Shown: one piece after another, positions 1 to 11,700 of the stretch
Position numbering within the stretch: position 1 is the stretch's first letter
How the letters are laid out: each line of letters starts with the position of its first letter
NCBI RefSeq assembly: GCF_000237925.1
Contig: NW_017386025.1
Location: 62,001-126,000 of the forward strand
DNA: 64,000 bases
Source: Schistosoma mansoni
Lineage: Eukaryota > Platyhelminthes > Trematoda > Strigeidida > Schistosomatidae
Direction: 5' to 3'
Position numbers and translations under genes: made by a program
The notes under the pieces: generated by a model
The model's database searches: none
What the model was told of the DNA's origin: nothing
What the model saw: the letters and a program-made list of their open reading frames with translations, nothing else

Positions 1-890
1 ACCAGATTCAAATGGATACTATTATCCTTTAACCTGAGTAGACCGTTTCACTCGATGGCCAGAAGCAGTGCCTATCAAGGACATTACTTCTGAGACAGTG
101 GCTAGCGATGGGTAGCGAATTTCGGCTGCTCTCCAACCATCACTAAAGACCGCCGACGCCAGTTTGAATCTGAACTTTTCCATTGTCTGACCACACTATT
201 ATAAATCACTCGCTTTCGAACGACCACCTACCACCCACAAGCAAACGGGTTGGTAGAACGCTTTCAGCTGCAAACATTTCACAGTGAACCAATGCTCTCC
301 TACTCGTCCTACTAGGTATCCGCAATGCAGTGAAAGCTGACATTGGATACACTGCAGCACAGCTAGTATATGGGACGACACTTTGACTTCCAGGAGAATT
401 CGTGGATCCTTCATCTTCTTTAATGAACATTGATCTGAACTCCTACACAAGCAGGCTTACAAACGTAATGCGTTCAGTCAAACCTGTTTCCACTCGACCT
501 CAATCAACTAATGTTTTCGTTCAACCTAACTTACGATATAGTACGCATGTCTTCGTACGTCAAGACTCACATCCACGACCCCTCGAATCAGCATACGAAG
601 GACCCTTCAAAGTTCTTCAACGTGAACCTAAGTACTATATAGTCGATAAAGACGGCACCAACGACAGCATCCGTATCGATCGGCTCAAAGCAACGCATCT
701 AGAAGAAAATCCTATCCATGTTGATTTTCCTTCGGTACGATCGAACGACTTGGCTCCTACACTTGCAATACCTCATCCGACAGCCAGAACGCATGTTGAT
801 AGTTCGATAGTATTTGAAAATAAACTTAAAACAACGCGTTCTGGAAGAAGAGTAAGATTTCTGGAACATTTAAACGACTATTACACGTAA
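1..890 (+). mobile_element. Gypsy-type LTR retrotransposon fossil, integrase end
   Basis: The left edge cuts into an old LTR retrotransposon. Nucleotides 30-110 read as an integrase core fragment (TRWPEA-like), and 402-890 carry an open stretch ending in the integrase C-terminal region. Its key part, RPLESAYEGPFKVLQR followed by RIDRLKATHL, is the usual end of Gypsy pol in schistosomes. The element is broken, with several breaks in the visible part. The start is off the window and I could not delimit a 3' LTR in the AT-rich 890-1400 that follows. Family is clear (Gypsy); the named lineage is not. Confidence 0.75.
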
Positions 891-3800
891 GACACCAGCT
901 TTATCTCGATTTTCCTTCGTATCATATATAATAGTAAAATTTTATATTCTTATACTTATATATTTATTCCAAAAAACTTTTTTTTATTAATAAGCGTATA
1001 GTTGAATTTCTAAAAAAATTTTTTTTAATCGCTTTCACGCTGTCGCAAGCGTATTAGTTTACTTACCTTTTTTCGCTCGCTTTGTGTCTTTACGCAAGTA
1101 CGACTGTATTGCGACATGCACTTACACATTCTATTTTTTCTTTTTCAGGACGGCTGGAAGAGAACGATGAAGTTTATCAAGAATAGAGATTTCGATTGTA
1201 CTTTGTTTTCCTATTACTATACTGTATTTCATGGCCCGTTATAGTAAGGAAAGACGACCATACGCTGCTAAACATAGCAAGCAATCAGAAGAGTGTTTAC
1301 CAACGACAAACTCGTAGGGCTTAAACTTCTGGCTGGCCACGTCGTAGGGTCATCACAACCTCACTAGGGGAGCAGTGCTAAGTAGCTGTAAATAAGTGTT
1401 CGACATTGGATGCTGACCACATTAGTTTTGATGGACTCATTTAGCTGAAGGCGTTTGGTCATGAATCCGCACCAAACTACGGTTTGGAAATGTGTGCGCA
1501 ACATCTCCGGCGATCATTAGCCAGATTAGATCAGTCAGTTCTTGATATATTGATAACCCATAGAATATATCTTCTGACCTCCTTGCTTCTGACCTTTGAT
1601 TTCACTGGGTGGGCGCGACTCGATTATTGAAGGTGTTACTGGTAAAGTGTTGTCAAACTACAATATCTGTGGTATCTTCATTGTCATAAATTTACATAAT
1701 GATACATTGGACTTAGGTAATACAACAATTAGCTATATCAACCTGTCAAAACGGTCTAACAGGCCAGATGAAAAACAGAATTAACCTAAAGCTAACTAGT
1801 TTACGTGAAATTGTTGTTTCAGAAAACTACTTAAATGAACGATATTTACCTATATGACAAACGACAGGTGTCCGGTGTGCTACATGGCCGTTTAACCCGT
1901 ATGTGATTTGTGTTAATAATCAGGGACCCATTTGAATTGGACCGAGATGGCGTGACCCCATAGATTACGTCGAATTCACCCCCACGGTTAATACGTAACC
2001 TGGGTTATCCATTCGTCGTATTCTGGTACTGCAGCTACTTTGATGACCGTATACAACAAATACGACGATATTGCAGAAGAGCGTTAGTGATAATCCGTTC
2101 AAGAAACAGAGTTCAACTCTTGTCACACGAGCAATTCCATAACGTGTATTTAGTTGTTGCGGGTCAGCTATCCTTGACTGTGATGATGATTGGTAAACTG
2201 TTCGATATTTAGTGAGCTGATTGCCGAATAATATGGCCGGGGTCCAGTGACACTTCACCGGGGCTAGAAAATTCATGTACCATTAAATTTGTCGACTAAC
2301 TTGTAACTTTGTACTTGACAGTACAAACAATTATGAACTTTTACTCATGTATAATATCATGGTGTTATTGTTTACCTTGTTTGTATGAGGAGATCTTAGT
2401 TAACATCAGTCTCACAATAAACGGATACACACTTCGTGTAATTATCGCGGTCCACATGTTCAATCTATTGTGTCAATGTTTGAAATAAATTACTGCCTAC
2501 TTATGATCTGACACAGTTGGGAATCGTCGTAGCAGAGGTATTCTAGACTAATAGCGTTACGAAGTCATATGGAGTAATAATGTATGTGATTCATTTCAGA
2601 TCTACTTACAGAATAGACCACCTGGCCAATAAACGTCATAAAATAAAAGATCTGCGAGAATATAACGATTCACAGGACTGAAAAGGTTTTTGTATCAGAT
2701 GCTCCTCACTTTGAGTCACTTCATTAAGGCACATAGCTCCCTGCTTCAATGTTTTGAATAGCTCCTTTCGTAGGCTCAACAAAAACTTGGTCAACCAGAC
2801 GACTTTCAGTCTCCATGAGGTTGAATTCAATTAAGTGACAAAAGAATTTGGATAACGCCAAAGAAATACACATATCCTATATTTAATTTCCTGTACATTC
2901 TATCGACTAATCAAGTTAGCACAATATAAAAATGAAAAGTTGAATACAAGTAAGACTGAGTATGAGTATATTTCATACGTGCACGTTAAAAACAGACGAA
3001 TAATGAGTAACAGTAGAACATAGATATTAGCATTTTGTCAAAATCAGTTTGTACAGAGTGACTCACCTTTTATATAGGGCGAACACTGTGTAACTGGGAG
3101 TGTAGGTAAGAAACGCACACATAAATCAAGTACAAATAAAGACACATGTGAGTATGAAAAAATATCACGTGTATGAACGAAAGAATAGCTGGAGAAATTT
3201 GGCTGGTCTACCTGTCTGGAAGTTAAAATAGGTTAACAAACGCTGTATAATAAAGAGTCTGATACAAATTCCGGTAAACTAACGTAGAACTCTAACAATA
3301 TCTTCTCCAGCCAAAAGTGAAACTACCGATTATTTGACACTCTCTGACAGACGTTTTATTACGTTCGAAAGTTATTCAGGTCAGTGTATTTTTAAATTGC
3401 TATTCTATACACTTGGAAAATATTTCTTTGTTTCCCGATTTCATAATCTTCTGCTGTGATATCAATTAAATTTTCGATCAAATAAATCTAACAATTAGAC
3501 TGTTTATTCACAGAGGTGAAGAAATCCCACTTTTTGTCCAACTTCTTGTTCTGAAACATATGTTGTTTGTTATTGCGATATTGTATAAGACCTTGAGTTA
3601 GTCTCGTTGTTTAGGCGGGAGCGCTTTGCAGCAATACAGTGGGTTGAAATGGTTGTCTTCACCCTTGTTTTATTCATGCCAGGTTTCTTTTCTACTTATG
3701 CCATAACTCTAGACTTCTTCCATTGCAGTCTTACGAATATCATTGACTGGTATAGCTACAATGTCTCAAACTGATATCAACAGTTACAATTCTCTCTCCA

Positions 3801-4628
3801 GATGTACTGTCGTGGGCTTTTGTGGTTGTCTTCAAACAAACATAATACCGCTAAAATCCAAGTACGAAATATGTAGAAACTGCCATGATAGTTGTTTAAC
3901 TTTCGACGTCACCAGCGGTTCAACGTTGAACGAAATCCTTTTGCTTCATGACTTGTAGTTCTTTGCTATACGGTTAAGGAATGTAATTGATATGTGACTA
4001 CTCTGTGCGACTTTTGCGACTAATCAGCAGGACATTTTGATGTCTCGATTTTGGGTGTTTCATTTCCCCCGCTGGTTATTTTACTTGTAAGTTGACGTAA
4101 TTCGCCTTTTTAAACCGGCATATACACTATTCAAGCCAATTTACTTATGCAACTCATTTCAGACAGCCGTATTGCTGGGATTTAGTTCCTGATCCCACCA
4201 CTTAAAACTTATTTTGTCGCAGATCTATAAACTTGGTCAAAGTCGGTAAACCATTCGTTGCCCCCTTATGTCCTTTAAAGGCTAAGTTCAAAACACCTCC
4301 AGACAATTAAGCTTTCATCTTTTCCAATCCCGTTGAGAAGTGGGCCAATGCCCCCAATAGTTCACCATATATAACAGTCAAAATTCGAACTCTTGTAACA
4401 AAACAATTTATTTCTAATGCATGAAAGTAGGGAATAGTCACGCGAAACACTAATGTCTTCATAAAGCCAAGTCGAACAAAGTCTTCTTGTGGATGCTAGG
4501 TAATCTTTACCATCCTCTTGGAAATCGTGCCGAAAATTGTTAAACTCCATTCAGAAATGCATTGAACAAAACGAGTTCTGTTTGATCATTGTTTCATCCT
4601 TCAGATTCTCAAGGGAATATAGGTTGCC
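891..4628. other. No recognised gene
   Basis: I recognise no host gene here. The first few hundred bases may be the 3' end of the Gypsy fossil. Open frames are short (up to about 100 codons, for example 1965-2276 on - and 3743-3958 on +). They match no family I know and lack a convincing chain of splice sites. The + frame at 3743 is rather cysteine-rich, but nothing more can be said. Confidence 0.5.
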
Positions 4629-4646
4629 TACACTTCTTCATTTTAG
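4629..4646 (+). promoter_or_regulatory. Splice acceptor just ahead of the COX6C-like start
   Basis: A pyrimidine-rich run ends in TTTTAG at 4641-4646, four nucleotides before the ATG at 4651. Either a 5'-UTR intron ends here or this is a spliced-leader trans-splice site, which schistosomes use on a subset of mRNAs. The DUS4-like gene has the same arrangement (acceptor 37866-37867, ATG 37861). The sequence shows the acceptor; its use is inferred. Confidence 0.5.
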
Positions 4647-4650
4647 CACA

Positions 4651-4926
4651 ATGGACCCAGCCAAATTGCGGAATTTCAGAGTTGGTAGAGCTCTTAGAGC
4701 TATGGGAATCGCAACTGTTGTGTCAACTGTGGTGACGGGAGTCGTCGTGTATATGTATACTAAGAAAGAGATTTCAACTATCAGGAAATTCTACCAGTAT
4801 TTTTCTTCTTCCTAACAATTCATTTCTAGTTCTTACGACCCTCAGTTGGAATGGAATGTTTTATTGAATTCTGGAATATTGAAAACTGTCAACAAAGATG
4901 GAAGCCTTGTCGATTTGGAAGACTAA
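4651..4926 (+). CDS. COX6C: Cytochrome c oxidase subunit 6C-like protein
   Basis: Two exons, 4651-4796 and 4830-4926, give an 80-residue protein. Exon 1 starts MDPAKLRNFRVGRALRAMG and runs into a single membrane helix at about residues 18-36, followed by YTKKEISTIRKFY. Exon 2 continues HSYDPQLEWNVLLNSGI, which fits the COX6C tail pattern (FYRNYD..K.FE.M..AGIF). COX6C is a small nuclear-encoded subunit of respiratory complex IV in the inner mitochondrial membrane, with one helix and a matrix-side basic N-terminus. Length matches the family (about 75-80). Without the intron the frame would stop early, at the point where homology is lost. The ATG is chosen because it follows an acceptor and precedes the basic segment. 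A poly(A) signal lies 125 nt downstream. The assignment rests on pattern rather than strong identity. Confidence 0.8.
4797..4829 (+). other. 33-nt intron of the COX6C-like gene
   Basis: The intron starts GTATTTTTC, is pyrimidine-rich, holds a CTAAC branch-like motif and ends TTTCTAG. Removing it joins CA and T into a histidine codon and restores the COX6C-like C-terminus. Schistosomes are known for very short introns near the 5' ends of genes. Confidence 0.8.
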
Positions 4927-5050
4927 AATTGTGTAGTCCTACTGGTGCATGTAATATGCCTATAGATTTTTGTTTTGAAAAAAAATCGTTTAGCAGACAA
5001 ACGTATCGACTTCTATTAGGTCAGTCCGTCATATTCAACTTAGAATCTTG

Positions 5051-5056
5051 AATAAA
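5051..5056 (+). terminator. Poly(A) signal of the COX6C-like gene
   Basis: AATAAA lies 125 nt after the stop codon and is the first on this strand after the gene. Confidence 0.5.
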
Positions 5057-5475
5057 TGTGGATCTACCCAAGTTGCCGCAATACATCATAGTAAGTGGAA
5101 AAGTGAACAAGATCGAAAGCAGGGAAGTTGGGATGGCATTAAGGAGTTATATGTGTACAGAATATGTTAAGACCCAAAATCTAGAAAAAGCAGAGCAAAA
5201 AAATATATCTGAGCAATTGCGATTGATTTGGAGCCTTGTTACCTAAGTTATTCTGCTAGAAGTTGTGATTATCTCACAGAAACAAAAAGCTTGCTCCTCT
5301 TGAAAGGTACTTAGTTGATACCTTCATTGTCAAATCCCATTATCATGGTCTCTTTCAGCTTATTCTTATACTAGTTTAGTCACACTTCCAGTGTATGGGA
5401 TAGCAACAATATTGAGTTGTCCAACTTAAAGTAGGCAGAGGGACCAGAAAATTCATCCTAAGGGGGATATCTTTA

Positions 5476-5955
5476 GTGATGATGCTCTGGTACGACCGAG
5501 GGTTGGGACAGTCCGCCTTTTCTCTCGAAATGCTCTTACGTGGCCGCTGCCTGGGAAGTTCTACTCATTGCCCTCTCGCGGCTGGGATGTTCACGAAATT
5601 GAGAGGGCGAAGAGCGAATTTCTGGTGGACACGGAGGATCCACGTAGGGGAGTTGGTAAACCTTGACTCCAAACCAATAGTGCACATGGGCTCCAGGATT
5701 CTGAAGGAACAAATGGCGTATAAATCTATTGTTGGTCACCAGCTACCACTGGACTGCATCTGCTAACGTTATTCCACTGCCTTGTGGATTAGACCTCTAG
5801 GTCAAAGGTTCGAGGAGCGGCCCCCTAAGAAAACCATCTGCTTCTGTTTGGGCACCCTGACAGTATTCCAACTCACACAAATCCGACGATTTGTGTAGCG
5901 CATATATATATGGTCCCCTCTTGTACCAATGTTCATGTGTTTAGGTAAATAAATA
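5476..5955 (+). repeat. Interspersed repeat family R1, longest copy
   Basis: This 480-bp block recurs four more times: 47902-48130 (+), 50080-50630 (-), 59275-59410 (+) and a short end at 22620-22690 (-). Landmarks are GGGAAGTTCTACTCATTGCC, a GGAGTTGG box, GGACTGCATCT, and a 3' end with GCGCATATATAT, TTGTACCAAT and TAAATAAATAA. Open frames of up to 129 codons cross several copies but are not conserved between them, so I do not call a protein. It may be the tail of a non-LTR element or a SINE-like family; I do not recognise the name. Confidence 0.75.
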
Positions 5956-5956
5956 A

Positions 5957-8330
5957 GGATGCGAATAGTGAGCAGCCCTGGTGAACCTCATTTGCGGAAG
6001 CCTATTGGGACGACAATTAGGCGTAAGTTCTGACTCCACTAAATGTTTCCGTTCAAAAAGTTTCAGTACGTGTATGTATCCTATTAGTACGCACTCTAAT
6101 GGTAAACACTGACGCTTCTTGGTCGGGAAAGTGGGGTGTTATGAAAATTGATATTGGGTCAAACTAAATCCTTTATAGTTATATCACATGTTAATCTCCC
6201 CTTTTTATGAACTGAAATGAACAACGATCGCGAAATTTGACGGAATCCCACTCAACCTCCCTGAATCTATCTAATATCTCAATCAGTCGAATGTCTGTAC
6301 TCGGAACTTAGTTTCTAAGTAGTTTTTTATTCAACAGTCTTTTATAACAATAGTTTGCGATTTCAGTTTATGTTGAATACTTTAGATCTATGATATGGAT
6401 CGAATTTCTGGTTTTCCGCATATAGTTTGAAATCTTATAGTCAAATTAATGGGAAAATTGAGCGTTCTTATGTGCATCCTGTTTCTACTATGGGAATGAA
6501 TGGTAACGATGTGATTGCTCATCACTTTGTAAGGTATGACGATATAAATGCAAGCGGTTCGCGGGATTTGTCTAAAGGAGCTTGCAAACTTTCCAACCTG
6601 ATAAGCCCTGGTAAGAACGTTCGAATGGTAGTCGGTGCGGTACACCAGGCTATTAAGTTTGAAGAATTTAAGACAAGTTATGGTTAACACTCAACCGTCC
6701 TATGACTCGCTAAATAGCCATTTTGATAGTTTTCAGGTGAAGCACGATAGCTGTGCAAAACTTTCGATTGGAGTAATATGCTGTTGCTGACTCGGAGATT
6801 TAAGTCGGGAAATTCGTGACAACTTTTATACTTCTAAAGACACGAACTAATTTACGCTTGAAGTTCAATCACAGTTTTAGAAAGATCTAGAAACTAAGTA
6901 TAATCATAGTGACCAATCATTTAAAAAGGTGTCCCATAAAAGGTTAGGAATCATAGAATTCTGAGAGCATGGGTTGGTAATTAAGTGACCGATTAGTCTG
7001 TTAAGATTTCTTAATCCCAAAGTTCTGGCGGTAGAAACCATTGACCACGCTGGAACTTGCAAGTTGGTTATTTCCTGTTTTTTTTTACCTTGGTGGGAAT
7101 ATCCAACCATTTCTAAGTGTATGTAAAATATGTAATTGGTGCTTCAGGATTTTAGGGTCCGTTTCATTATGAAGCGGGCGGATTTTTTGGTCTCTACTTG
7201 TGAACTCAACTAGATAAAAATCCATAGAAGCTTTAGTTTTACAGAGACAAAGGTTTGTTTAGGTCTAATTGTTTGACTTTCAAAGGTCGCACTACAGATC
7301 AAATAAAACATTTATTTGCAATTCCTAGTATTGTCGTTTGCGACGGATGTCATTCGAATAGTTGTATAAACCCATTAACAGTTATCAGGGTGCATTCTGT
7401 AGGAAATAGGTAGTAGTCAGTATTATCAGATTTGTACGTTAGGTAGCAGTGGCTGGTTAGGTACTATAAACAAGTAGTGCTTCGATATGTTTTTTGTTTG
7501 GCATCTACATCAGATTTCTATTCAGTAACTCTGATATGACTATCTTGTTGTATCAACTATAATCTTTTGAGACAGCGTGATAAACCTAGGAAGCTAACGA
7601 GTTATCAGCATGGTTGGTCGTCAGAATGTCCAGTGTTCTGTTGCCAAGTGGTATGCATTGCAGCGTTGGGCTATTTTATAGTTAACAACATTAGGAAATG
7701 ACCATTTAAGGAAGATGAGTAGATAATCATCCCATTCCAGTGTTATGTAATCGACAAGTGAACATTACTAAGGTTAATTTTGGTGTTTTGAGCAAATAGG
7801 GGAAAGGTCTAGTGATTCATTTAATATGACTCAACTGAGGTAGGTGGAGGATTGTTTGTTCGTTTGACATCCGATATTAGAAGCAGATAAAGAAAGACGT
7901 GTCACTTGGAATATGATAAGGATTTATGGTTGTTATCCTAAGCCATGAATAAATATTTTGACCAGAGTTTGTTAGCTTCAGTAAATTATTGTCTAAACTA
8001 GAAGGAAGTGGACTGGTCAACTTTATTTTTCTCCATACTGACTGTGTTGTTTATAGGATCTCTCTGTTGCCATTATTTTGATTTTTGTACAAAACAATTG
8101 ATAGTGTGAAGTTAAGTATGCGTTAATTAAATAAAAGTAACAAATGGCATGTAAGTAGTTTAATAATTTAAAGTGGTTTCATGCATACAATTTTTGTTGC
8201 GTGTGGTCATCAGCCAACTAGTTGCGAAGAAAGTATGCCTCCATGGTCACTGATTAGAATTCGCATATTAAGTTTAAACACTTCATAAGATTGACTATCA
8301 TTCACTTGAAATTAATAGTCGGCTAAAAAC
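5957..8330. other. No recognised gene
   Basis: This is the stretch between the converging COX6C-like and DUS4-like genes. The best open frame is 6427-6687 on +, preceded by an acceptor-like CGCATATAG. Its product matches nothing I know, and the opposite strand is open over the same span. I see no repeat family from elsewhere in the window. Confidence 0.45.
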
Positions 8331-8337
8331 AGCTGTA

Positions 8338-8343
8338 TTTATT
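8338..8343 (-). terminator. Poly(A) signal of the DUS4-like gene
   Basis: AATAAA on the minus strand, about 80 nt after the stop codon at 8422-8424. Confidence 0.6.
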
Positions 8344-8421
8344 TTATTGGAAATAATTGTAAGAAAATAGGTGTGACAATTAAGGTGAAAAGTGCTTTAC
8401 TGTACAAAGAAAATATACAAA

Positions 8422-8696
8422 TCAGCTGTCTTCTGTCTTCAAATATTTAAAAAACCAGTCGACCAAACCTTGGAAACTTCCAATACTATGCAAAATTAGT
8501 CTATTTGTTTTGTCCAGAAATGGTTCCATCATCCAATATGCTTGTTGATGAACAGTTACAAAACTCGTGCCTCCTGTATACTGTGTAGACAAAAGTAACC
8601 AATCTTCAAATAAATAGCGAAGTGAGTTTTCAACTTCGATATAATTTGGAGTAAAAAGATGTGGGAATTTTAATAAGGCTCTGCCGACCATAACAC
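8422..8696 (-). CDS. DUS4L: DUS4-like exon 6 (last)
   Basis: The acceptor TATTTTAG ends at 8697. The exon completes the split glycine codon and opens [14 protein letters not shown], the FMN-phosphate-binding end of the barrel, followed by a helical C-terminal domain up to LKTEDS and a TGA stop. Confidence 0.92.
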
Positions 8697-8735
8697 CTAA
8701 AATAAGCAAGTGATTTAGAACAATTCTTTAGGGGT

Positions 8736-8780
<45 letters not shown>

Positions 8781-11700
8781 GCTGAAATACACTATACTAA
8801 CAGTCTTAAGATAGGCCTTATGGATTTTGCGTTATAGAGGACAACTCGCTATTATGAACTAAGAATCTAGCAATGTTTAGTCTTTAAAATTTATGAAATC
8901 GACAAAGACAGCTGTTGTGAGACGAAACAACGAATACAATATGATGCTCAAGCTAAAATACAAGGAAAACCTGTTCCTAGTGCAGATTGTGTTACTCAGT
9001 GCACGGTTAAGGATGTTTAGTGTAACTCAACAGCAAAATCTTTCAATATGCGTCTTACAACTACAAAACATTTCCATCCCCAGTCAACATATCAGAAACA
9101 GCTTTCGTGGGGGCCGAAAATAACCTGGTTGGGTGCTAGTTGTTACAAGAAGATATCACCAAGGATAATGGGGGGAAACTCAGTGGAAGGCCGATTATAG
9201 CCAGTTGGTGCAAGTATTAAGATTAATGAATGGGATATATGGTAAAAGTATACTTTGGGGACAAGTCAATCAGAACCGAGAACGCAACCTTTAAGTTTCC
9301 GCGCAAAATTCAGATATCATGTACAACGGATCAGTAGGATCACATTTGAAGACTGTTCAGAATGTTTAAGATGATGAAAAATAGTTTCTTGAAGCCATAA
9401 AGCAGGAGTGATACTGCCAATCGTGCCAAATTGCATCTCTCTAGATTGCATATAATAGACAAACCGACACCGTCCGTGATCCCTAATCTTAAAACATTTG
9501 AACTTGATGGGTTACAGTTTATGAATGAACCAGTCAGGTAGCGCCTATTGTATTTCCAGGTGAAATTCATTTATCCATCTGGGTAGAGAACATTTATGTA
9601 CCACTTTTTTATTCTCTGAAGAAGTGGCTTACACTAAGTCACGAAACGTCAGAAAATCTAATTTTGCTACTCATTGGGATATTACAAATATATTATTTGT
9701 TTATGTATCATAACTGGTGTTGGTTTGTGATGTAAACCCTAACCCCAATTACGAACATTATAGAGTTCGAAAAGGTAGACAGTCTGTGCTCACAAGGACA
9801 AGTTTGTGTCATTGTTATTTTGAATGGCAGAGTAACTTGTAAAGGATATGATTAAACTTGCTGAGCGTGTAAAATTTGTCTATATTTCGTCTTCCACAAA
9901 CTAACCACTTACGAAGGCGGTTTTTTAATTGCATAAGAACTGGGTAGAAATTCGTCGTAGTTGGTTTTAGCCTGTTCCTATGTTGTGCTTTTATCAACAA
10001 CGTCTAGTTGAGAGGTTAGAACACAGTATTTGTTGATGGTTAATGGGACCTGCGAAATTCAGATGTAATCACGACCATGGATGTTCTGATCAATTTACTA
10101 GTTCAACCTTCGCTGGATTTTTGACGCACGTTGACACTGTTCATACTTGTTCACGATGTCTTTTATTTGAGCGTCCGTCTTCGGCCAATATGCGTAACTG
10201 CATGAAATTGGTTCTATTCGGGCTATTATTGGATGTCCAGTATGGAATTAAGTGCTCTCCTGTGAATCTTGTGATATCACCTCATGTTCTCCAAGCACAA
10301 GGCATCCCTCCAACCGAACGTAGGGTTTGCCGTCGTCGAAATAGGTGTTTTAATTCCTCATCTATGGACGATGGGCATGTGTTTCGAAGGTAATGAAGCG
10401 TCTTGTCCGTGATTTTGGCAAGCCGTTTCGGGAAGGTCTCTCACTGCATCCATGAAACTGTTGTTTGCGTAATCTGTAGTAGAAATCTCAGAAACAACGG
10501 AATATTCATTAGTATTAGGGTAGTTACTTATTAAGCGAGGTAGGGCGTCTGCCTGACAAAAATCTGTCCGCCAATACTGAATGTCGTAACCATCTCCTAG
10601 CAGTGTTATCGCTCACCTCTGAAGTCGGTTCGCGGAATGCGCCATACAGCATTTTGTGAGGACAGTATAGAGCGAAAACCGTCACGAACGCTTCTTTCTC
10701 GACCTGGTTATAGCGTTTCTCCGCCGTTGTTAGTGATCTGGATGCGTGTATTACTGCTTCTTCCATTCCATTTGGAAATTTGTGTTAAGCTACTGCTCCC
10801 ATACTATGTACAAATGCAACTGTTAATGACAAAGCCGCCTGACACTTGTCCATTCTCACTTAATATTTTTCCAAGTAGATGACTAAGTGGTGTTCGCTTT
10901 TCATGTAGGGGTGGAAAAATACGGAGTAATAACTGATAAGTCTGAGGAACGGACGTAGAGTTTGTGGGTTGTGTGGAGCTGGCATTTCCTTCATAGTCTA
11001 GATATTTTTAGGGTCAGAGCACCGTCTAAAACTATCCAAGGTACTTCATAGATCTTAGGTAGGATTGACATTTTCTGATCGCCACTTGAACCCATGCTCT
11101 TTTATGAGGTTCAGCACGACTGTGGTCCGGTCATATAACTCTTCTGGGGATCAGCAGAGATGGATAGTGGCTTACCATGCTTGTGAATTAAGGCTATATC
11201 GAGGCGATACGCACAGTATGCAAATATGCCAATTAGAGACTGACCAGTTGCAGTCCAAAAATATCGATGGAAGATTCTAACAAACAATACTAAATGAATC
11301 TTCTGGGGATGTTGCAACTATGAGTATATCGTCTAAATAAACGGCTACACCTGTAATGCCAGTTAGTATGGTACTCATCAGTTGCTGGGATATCTCTGGT
11401 GCCATATTCACTCCAAAAGGCAGTCGACTATACTTAAATAAACCCCGATGTGTTTACTGTCAGTAATTCACGGCATGAAGAGTCGACCTCTACTTGGAGA
11501 TAGGCCTCAGCTAGATCTAGTTTTGTAAAATAGCTTCCACCTTTTAAGACAGTAAAAAGACCATCTGGAACTGGTAAGAGATAATAATATTATTCTAGTG
11601 CAGCATTTAATCCCGTCGAGAAGTCTGCACAGATCCGCAGTGTACTATTTGGTTTCTTGAGGACTATTATGGGAACTGTCCAAGCTGGAAATGAAGCTGG

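Noticed and set aside
2636-2830. Minus-strand open frame with a second overlapping readable frame
   Set aside because: I could not link it to splice sites or a known protein.
5476-5766. 96-codon + frame
   Set aside because: It falls in repeat R1, and the frame is not kept in the other copies.
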